From Sipunculus nudus (taxonomy: Eukaryota; Annelida; Sipuncula; Golfingiida; Sipunculidae): DNA of 64,000 bases. Shown here piece by piece: positions 59,641 through 64,000 of this stretch (positions within the stretch are counted from its first letter, which is position 1; the number at the start of each line of letters is the position of its first letter). A model generated the notes under the pieces. The model did no database searches and was not told the DNA's origin. It saw only the letters and a program-made list of their open reading frames with translations. The position numbers were made by a program, and so were the translations under genes. The DNA lies in the NCBI GenBank assembly GCA_026874595.1, contig CM049311.1:66904453-66968452 (forward strand), written 5' to 3'.

Positions 59641-60689
59641 GTGATAGGACCCAACCCTGTTTAAAACCCTGTCAAACCAGTTCGAAGTTTAAAATGTAAT
59701 AAAAAACAAAAACAACCACGAATATAATGAATTTGTATAAGGACTTTTCTCCTGATTCCCGCGGACATTGTGTGGTGTTTTGGTGCTAGATTTAACAGAT
59801 TCAATTTGGCGAAGAACAGAGATTGCATACTAATACATGAAAAGAAATCATCTTAAAACTGATTATCGGATTTATGTTGATCCCAAGTGACACCTTACTG
59901 ACACATGATAACGCATAGTAAGCAGGCCTTTAGTTCTCTCCAACAAACTTGTAATAAGGACATATGGCTCGTTAATTGTTTTTAAGTAAATATAATCAGT
60001 GATTTTTCTTCTACCTCAATTTTATATAGTAAATTATATGGCCTTTATTAAGAAAACCGATAAAGTTTTCCAACCTAAAACTGGTCCAAGACTAAATTAG
60101 GCCTTGTCTTGTGTGAAATTAATACCATGCCTTCTTGTAATTCGATAATAACATATTTTGTCAATAGAATGGCACACTGAAAGACCATATATGTTTCAAC
60201 CACAAGCGAGGGGGGAAAACCCATTGCCAGCCAACAAAATAAACGATTCGAGATCAGGTGCTTGTCGCTTCGAGATCAGGTGCTTTTTTTACATTTTCAA
60301 CAATCTAAATGCAGCCCACGACCATTTACTGGTTCTGAGAGTTTACGAAAATGTCGAAATTCACTATATTTTTTTCGATGATAAGCAGAAATTGTGTCTT
60401 GTAAAGACAGATAGATATACAAAGACGACGCTAGCATGCCGGTGTAGTAATTTCATATTACCCTCGTTTAAGATTACCAAAGGGCCCACATCAGATAACT
60501 CAAGGTAAAACTTCAAATAGATTTCAGTTTATCCCCGGGGGTAACTTTAGATCACACTCTAAAACATATGTACCTTATTTAATTAACAATGTTATACTAT
60601 GTTTCTTTTTGATTTCTCAAATTAGGTTGAATCTTTGTATATCTTTTTTTTTGCATGTAAAGTGTCAAGCGCTTTGGTGAAGTGTGTGA
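59641..60689. other. No gene recognised
   Basis: A 116-codon ORF (60158-60508) has no recognisable domain. A 17-base direct repeat TTCGAGATCAGGTGCTT occurs twice (near 60246 and 60269) inside it. Confidence 0.35.
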
Positions 60690-62460
60690 ATCAAATAAAC
60701 AAGACGACCAGAGGTCACGCGCTTACCGGAAACACTCTGACCCAGATTGGAAGACCGATAACCAGAGCATGTCATCAAGCAGACAAAGAGGAAGAAAATG
60801 AGCCACGGTATGTTAATATTGGACCAATATTGACAGCGTTTCCATGGAAATAATAATTGTATGTGTTTTCATGACTTTGACCCTGAACTTTTACCTATTC
60901 AAAAATACACATACAGCTTCAAGAAATCGTTTCAGTATTTGGTAGGTGAAAGTTGCAAAGTGATTCCTGGCAAACTGTCGCCTGTAGAATGCTATTATAA
61001 AAGAGATGCTATTATAACTGACAAACAGACAGAAATATTGTCAAAGTGACACAAAGCTGATACCAGTCAACTTGACTTAGTTATGCAGAAGATGAAGATG
61101 AAATGAAAATGGGCAAAAATTTGTGAAGATAGGCCAAGAATTGAAAAAGGTATGAGTAAAAATAACATTTTGAAGTATTTTGAAGTGACCGACATACTGA
61201 CAAAATGACACAAAGTTGGAACCAGATGACTTGACTAAGCTATGAAGACGACCGAGAGGACTAAAATAAGCTTCAGTTTATGTAATTAAGGTTTATAGCT
61301 TCCAAGATAGGGCTAAACAGTTATATGTATCGTAAACAGTATTATTTCGAGTGCAGCTCCCCCTAGGGGTTATTTTTCAAAAATGAAGAATAACTTTGAG
61401 ATATAAGTGTATGACATAGGATGTATCATGTTCATAAAGATTCCCGCAAAAATGTGGCCTGTGGAGTGCTCTATGTTAGACACAAGCACCAGCAGAAAGC
61501 AAATTTGAGGTCAACTGACAGACAGAGAGACATACTGACAAAGTGACAAAAAATTGTGAAAAGAAGACACGGCATTGATATGAAGAAGATGCAGAGGAAG
61601 AAAATGAGCCTAAGTTTGTCAAGATAGGACCAATATTGACTAAGTTATGATTAAAACAAAACTTTTTTTTATGACCGTGACCTTGACCTTTGATCTATGC
61701 CGACCAAAACCAATCGGCTTCCAGGACTTTTGACTTTCAATAAACTCTGAAAGTTTTAGATCGATTGCTACAACATTGTGGCCAGGAGAGTACTGACAAA
61801 CAAACTAGAAAACCTGAGGTTGAACGCCTGCCGGAAAGCAAAATGAAGAAATGAATAGGTTAAACGGATAAAGTCATATGTCCTTATGGAAAACAAGAGG
61901 TCCAGGTAAGGAAAAGACGAACAAACTGAGGTAATAAAAAGGTTCATACGACCATTTTTGACAAAGTTATGAGGAAAAGAACGTTTCAAGGTTTTTCGAT
62001 GGCCTTGACCTTGACTATTGACCTATTTTGACCAAAAACAATAGGGCACCTAGAATTTTAGTTGTCCATCTTCTCTTAAAGTTTCAAGGAGATTGTGGCA
62101 AAAATGTGGCCTGTAGTGTGTTAAATGTCAGACAGAATAAGGCTGTTGACAAAATTGACAACAAAAGATGAACAGACAGACATACTGACAATGTGACACA
62201 AGGTCAGCAAAGGTTCATATACCAGGATATTGGAAATGGAAAGACGGTCAAACTGAGGTAATATTGAAGTTCATACGACCATTTTTACCAACTAACATTT
62301 CAAAGATTTTCGATTACCTTGATCTTGACTTTTGACCTATATTGACCAAAACCAACAGGCAACCTAGAATCTTGGTTTTTCATCATCTCTGTAGGTTTCG
62401 AGGTGATTGCTGCAAAATTGTGGCCTGTAGTGTACAGATTTCCGGCAAGCAATAAAATGA
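60690..62460 (+). repeat. Diverged ~320-bp tandem repeat array
   Basis: Landmarks recur in order: GAGGAAGAAAATGAGCC plus GGACCAATATTGAC (near 60790 and 61595), CATACTGACAAAGTGACA variants (near 61190, 61530, 62175), TTCATACGACCATTTTT (near 61945 and 62270), TTGACCTAT(A/T)TTGACCAAAA (61690 variant, 62020, 62333) and GTGGCCTGTAG (near 61460, 62108, 62422). Spacing of the last units is about 314-330 bp. Apparent ORFs such as 60635-60853 are made from these units. Confidence 0.6.
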
Positions 62461-63670
62461 ACAATATATTTAACACCACTTTTCGACAATTTTAACTGTA
62501 TGGGTTGAATCAAGCGTTTAAATGTCGTGTATGCTACGATGTTAATTGAATAATATATTATAACATTTGATAATAGGCATGAGAATTTACATTTTAATTA
62601 AATCAACGAGGGGTATATGTAAAAGTGCGGAGTAAACCTAAAACAGACTACCCCGTGGCTAAAGTTATATCGATTATAGAATACCTTGAGGTTAATATCC
62701 GAATTAGAGAGTAACCTGCAGTCCTCACAGGGGTAGGAGTTATACTGACCTTTTATCAAAACCTATGCAAAATAATGTGAAGGAATTATGGAGTAAATTT
62801 ATTAGTAAAACTATTTGGGGATATTATCAATTTTGATAAAGATATGAGGTGTACCTTCCAGAATGATTGAAGCAAAAATGTGACCTGCAGAGCGCGAATA
62901 GATCTAAGTTTATATAATAATTACTGTACAGATATTTATTGACTGAAACACGTAAGTATGGTCTGTAAAATTCAATCACCTCAGACGCTGCCTAAAATTT
63001 GATTAATTAACCAACGAACTACACCGCTGTATGAGTATAGTCTATGGATCATGATATACACGGGGAAAATGTTCTCTGTACATCATATGTCGATCATTCA
63101 CTGTCGTCTCATGTCCCTCTAGATTTATGAAACAGCTTGCAAACCTAGGCCAAAAACAATGATGCAAGAACAAAGGGAAATTGGCAAAATAAAAAAAAAA
63201 CAGGTTTGGGTGTGACTTATATATCATCATGTGCCGTCGTATAGTGTTCCGCAGCAAATACAAGATGATGATGTGACTGGCTTCTTCGCAAGATAGTTTA
63301 AGTGCCGAATACATTTTTCTTTTGTTATCTCAAATAACATAACGGTAGTTAAAGACCAATAAATGCAATGGTTATATTAAGTTCTTTCGAATAATTTGGC
63401 TGCAGTGGGTGACAGAACATTACGGAAGACAACATATATGCAAGAGAAACAATTTCAGTAGAACGATTCGGCTGCACCTGGTAACAGAGATTGTCTGAAG
63501 ACAACATTTATGCAAAAGAAAGTGAAAAAAAAACACAATTAATCACGAACATGATGTTTAAAATGCTTTTCACAAAATATATATTGGCTGATTAAGAAGT
63601 GCACCTTTAATGTTCCATCAGTCGTCTCACTTAAATGTTGATATAAAGGAAATACAATACGTTCTTTTTC
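62461..63670. other. AT-rich DNA, no gene recognised
   Basis: No recognisable coding or repeat signature apart from a direct repeat of ACAACAT(A/T)TATGCAA(G/A)AGAAA near 63430 and 63502. Confidence 0.4.
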
Positions 63671-63678
63671 TTTTACAG

Positions 63679-63728
63679 GAAATGTTCAAGCCGGTACTGG
63701 CGGATACGGAAGTAGTTCAACTACATGA
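63679..63728 (+). CDS. Short terminal-exon candidate
   Basis: A textbook acceptor (GTTCTTTTTCTTTTACAG ending at 63678) precedes 15 open codons, NVQAGTGGYGSSSTT, then TGA. The Gly/Ser/Thr-rich tail could end a host protein, but the segment is very short. No upstream exon or AATAAA was seen. Confidence 0.12.
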
Positions 63729-64000
63729 TAGCGCACGTTTAAGTATCATTTAATGTGGATGTATAAGTTTGGACGCATCGATGCTATACTGTGTCCTAAA
63801 TATAAATTGAACAAACCACTAGCCTTTGCAGGTCATTAGTTATTATTTTTACCAACATTAAGTGTAAATTAAACGTTATCAATGCCCGGATGGATGTCAA
63901 TTACATGAACTTCTTAAACTGCTTATACCAGCGGTCTGTCCAATGAACTTGGTGAATTTTCTTATATTTGCATATAAGTACATCCCCTAGCCTTAGAAAA

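Overview
The window looks like AT-rich, intergenic, repeat-dominated DNA from a metazoan, most likely a marine invertebrate and probably a bivalve mollusc. That is an inference from long simple repeats, tRNA-derived SINEs, LINE remnants, foldback/TIR elements and Helentron-like elements with tandem-repeat cores. No prokaryotic gene organisation, no complete host gene, no rRNA or stand-alone tRNA gene and no CRISPR array was seen. A few short exon-like ORFs next to good splice or polyadenylation signals are listed with low confidence.

Layout. 1-11.8 kb: AT-rich DNA, a SINE (3.8-4.0 kb), diverged repeat arrays (5.5-6.6 and 7.0-8.15 kb) and possible exon pieces near 10 kb. 11.8-13.8 kb: a solo LTR split by a 1.2 kb long-TIR element, which itself carries a 379-bp MITE. 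15.2-16.8 kb: a dead LINE on the minus strand. 18.0-19.1 kb: a Helentron-like element. 19.5-29 kb: candidate exons, a 0.62 kb TIR element, GAGTCC-rich repeats, a pogo-like MITE and a SINE with a 13-bp target duplication. 29.87-31.95 kb: a second Helentron-like element with six 340-bp units. 32.9-56.5 kb: the main feature, a tandem array of one LTR retrotransposon. 56.5-64 kb: AT-rich DNA, simple repeats and a diverged ~320-bp repeat array.

The array reads LTR1-internal1-LTR2-internal2-LTR3-internal3-LTR4 and its two outer ends are flanked by ATAT. Each internal region has a tRNA-Pro-like primer site, a Helentron-like element in the leader, a gag with coiled coil, SCAN-like region and CCHC knuckle, a protease (DTGS), an integrase (HHCC, D-D-35-E), and only then reverse transcriptase and RNase H. 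Protease-integrase-RT-RNase H is the Ty1/copia order, but the domains are Ty3/gypsy-like, which is the hallmark of Gmr1-like elements. All three copies share the same frameshifts, stops, a 37-bp duplication and a deletion removing the RT active-site box. They therefore arose by duplication of an already dead element, most simply by unequal recombination between LTRs, and not by separate insertions. LTR2-4 have also lost the TATA-box segment and the AATAAA signal still present in LTR1.
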